The position numbers and the translations under genes were made by a program. Under the pieces are notes generated by a model, which did no database searches, was not told where the DNA came from, and saw only the letters and a list, made by a program, of their open reading frames with translations. A stretch of DNA of 64,000 nucleotides from Gymnogyps californianus (Eukaryota; Chordata; Aves; Accipitriformes; Cathartidae). Below, piece by piece: positions 63,585 to 64,000 of this stretch (positions are counted from its first letter, which is position 1; each line of letters opens with the position of its first letter). The stretch covers positions 11,949,001-12,013,000 of the forward strand of contig NC_059478.1 in NCBI RefSeq assembly GCF_018139145.2. Reading direction: 5' to 3'.

Positions 63585-64000
63585 GTGTTTTACACTTGCA
63601 CAATGTTAATAACTTTATTATACATGGAAGCCTGTAATAGGCTGATTACACAATAAGACTGCAAACAACCACTGGTACTTCCCTGACACCAGGAAAGTAC
63701 GTAAGACTGAAACATCACCAAGAGTACATAAAAAACCATCCGCATAAACATCACCAAAATTACATTAAAAAACTAATCAAAAAATACATTTGCAAAAAGT
63801 GGTTCAGAGCAGTGCCACTGCCTTTCAGCAGCTTTGAATGGCCACCAGTATTTCTAGCAGGTTTCCGTGGCTCCACAGGCATTAATCAGGATTCACATAT
63901 AATAAATAATGTACCACAAAATATACATAAAGTAAGGCAATAATTCCAAAGAAAAGTTCTGTTGATATTAACAAGCCACTCAAGTTCTACTTTTGTAGTT
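63585..64000 (-). other. Candidate end of a minus-strand 3' UTR
   Basis: Read on the minus strand, this segment looks like the end of a long 3' UTR. It has no open frame, a T-rich composition, an AU-rich nonamer TTATTTATT at about 63902-63910, two copies of TTGGTGATGTTT, a stem-loop at 63675-63700 that pairs fully only on the minus RNA, and an AATAAA signal (63614-63619) followed by a GT-rich stretch. The coding part of the gene would lie beyond the right edge. I cannot name the gene. Confidence 0.35.
63614..63619 (-). terminator. Polyadenylation signal AATAAA (minus strand)
   Basis: TTTATT on the plus strand is AATAAA on the minus, in the context TATAATAAAGTTATTAACATTG. A CA cleavage dinucleotide follows after about 18-20 bases (TTGTGCA), and GT-rich text (AAGTGTAAAAC, then GAAAGTGGTGTA) lies downstream, as expected for a real site. 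AATAAA is common in AT-rich DNA, so context is the only support. Confidence 0.4.

Noticed and set aside
1..64000. tRNA, rRNA, snRNA genes, well-known microRNAs, CRISPR arrays, bacterial operons
   Set aside because: No matching sequence was seen in a read-through of both strands, and spaced identical repeats of CRISPR type are absent. A covariance-model search would be needed to exclude diverged RNA genes.

Overview
This is 64 kb of nuclear vertebrate DNA, almost certainly from a bird. The base is AT-rich (mostly non-coding in appearance) and contains three copies of the CR1 LINE, the dominant avian retrotransposon, on both strands (11226-11847 +, 40988-41372 +, 55333-56140 -). It also contains a scrap of an LTR whose two ends look like those of a very common bird endogenous retrovirus LTR (18481-18542), and several very old amniote repeat fragments (MIR/L3-like and a family built around 'CATTGACTTCAATGGG'). 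There is no bacterial gene organisation: no operons, no ribosome binding sites and no long reading frame. The longest reading frame is about 141 codons and looks like chance. The only protein-like reading frames I recognise are decayed C-terminal pieces of CR1 ORF2.

Layout. 1-11 kb: AT-rich non-coding DNA with a MIR-like relic (690-842), a poly-A tract, a perfect 13-bp-arm hairpin (3199-3231) and a candidate conserved element near 8.4-8.6 kb. 11-19 kb: first CR1, a purine-rich block of possible old-repeat origin (14.3-15.3 kb), two ancient fragments and the internally deleted LTR. 19-38 kb: mostly featureless AT-rich DNA with homopolymers, short tandem duplications and a second MIR-like relic (29345-29505). 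38.8-39.8 kb: a pyrimidine-rich block of higher GC and unknown origin. 41 kb: second CR1. 43.9-44.45 kb: the only CpG island in the window, with a TATA-like box upstream and a perfect GTAAGT splice donor downstream, the best candidate for a promoter and first exon (plus strand). 44.5-62.6 kb: AT-rich DNA with the third CR1, several long poly-A and poly-G/C tracts and an 18-bp tandem repeat. 63.6-64 kb: sequence that reads on the minus strand like the end of a 3' UTR (AATAAA, AU-rich nonamer, a hairpin that pairs better on the minus RNA), suggesting a gene lying to the right of the window.

The simplest reading is an intergenic or long intronic region between one transcription unit that may start near 44 kb and a minus-strand gene ending near 63.6 kb. 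I found no undescribed biological system that the sequence can support. The most notable points are the nearly completely deleted LTR with intact 5-bp target duplications, the isolated CpG island, the putative minus-strand 3' UTR, and the unusual density of long G/C homopolymers. Repeat family names are recognised from memory of family sequences and were not checked against a database.
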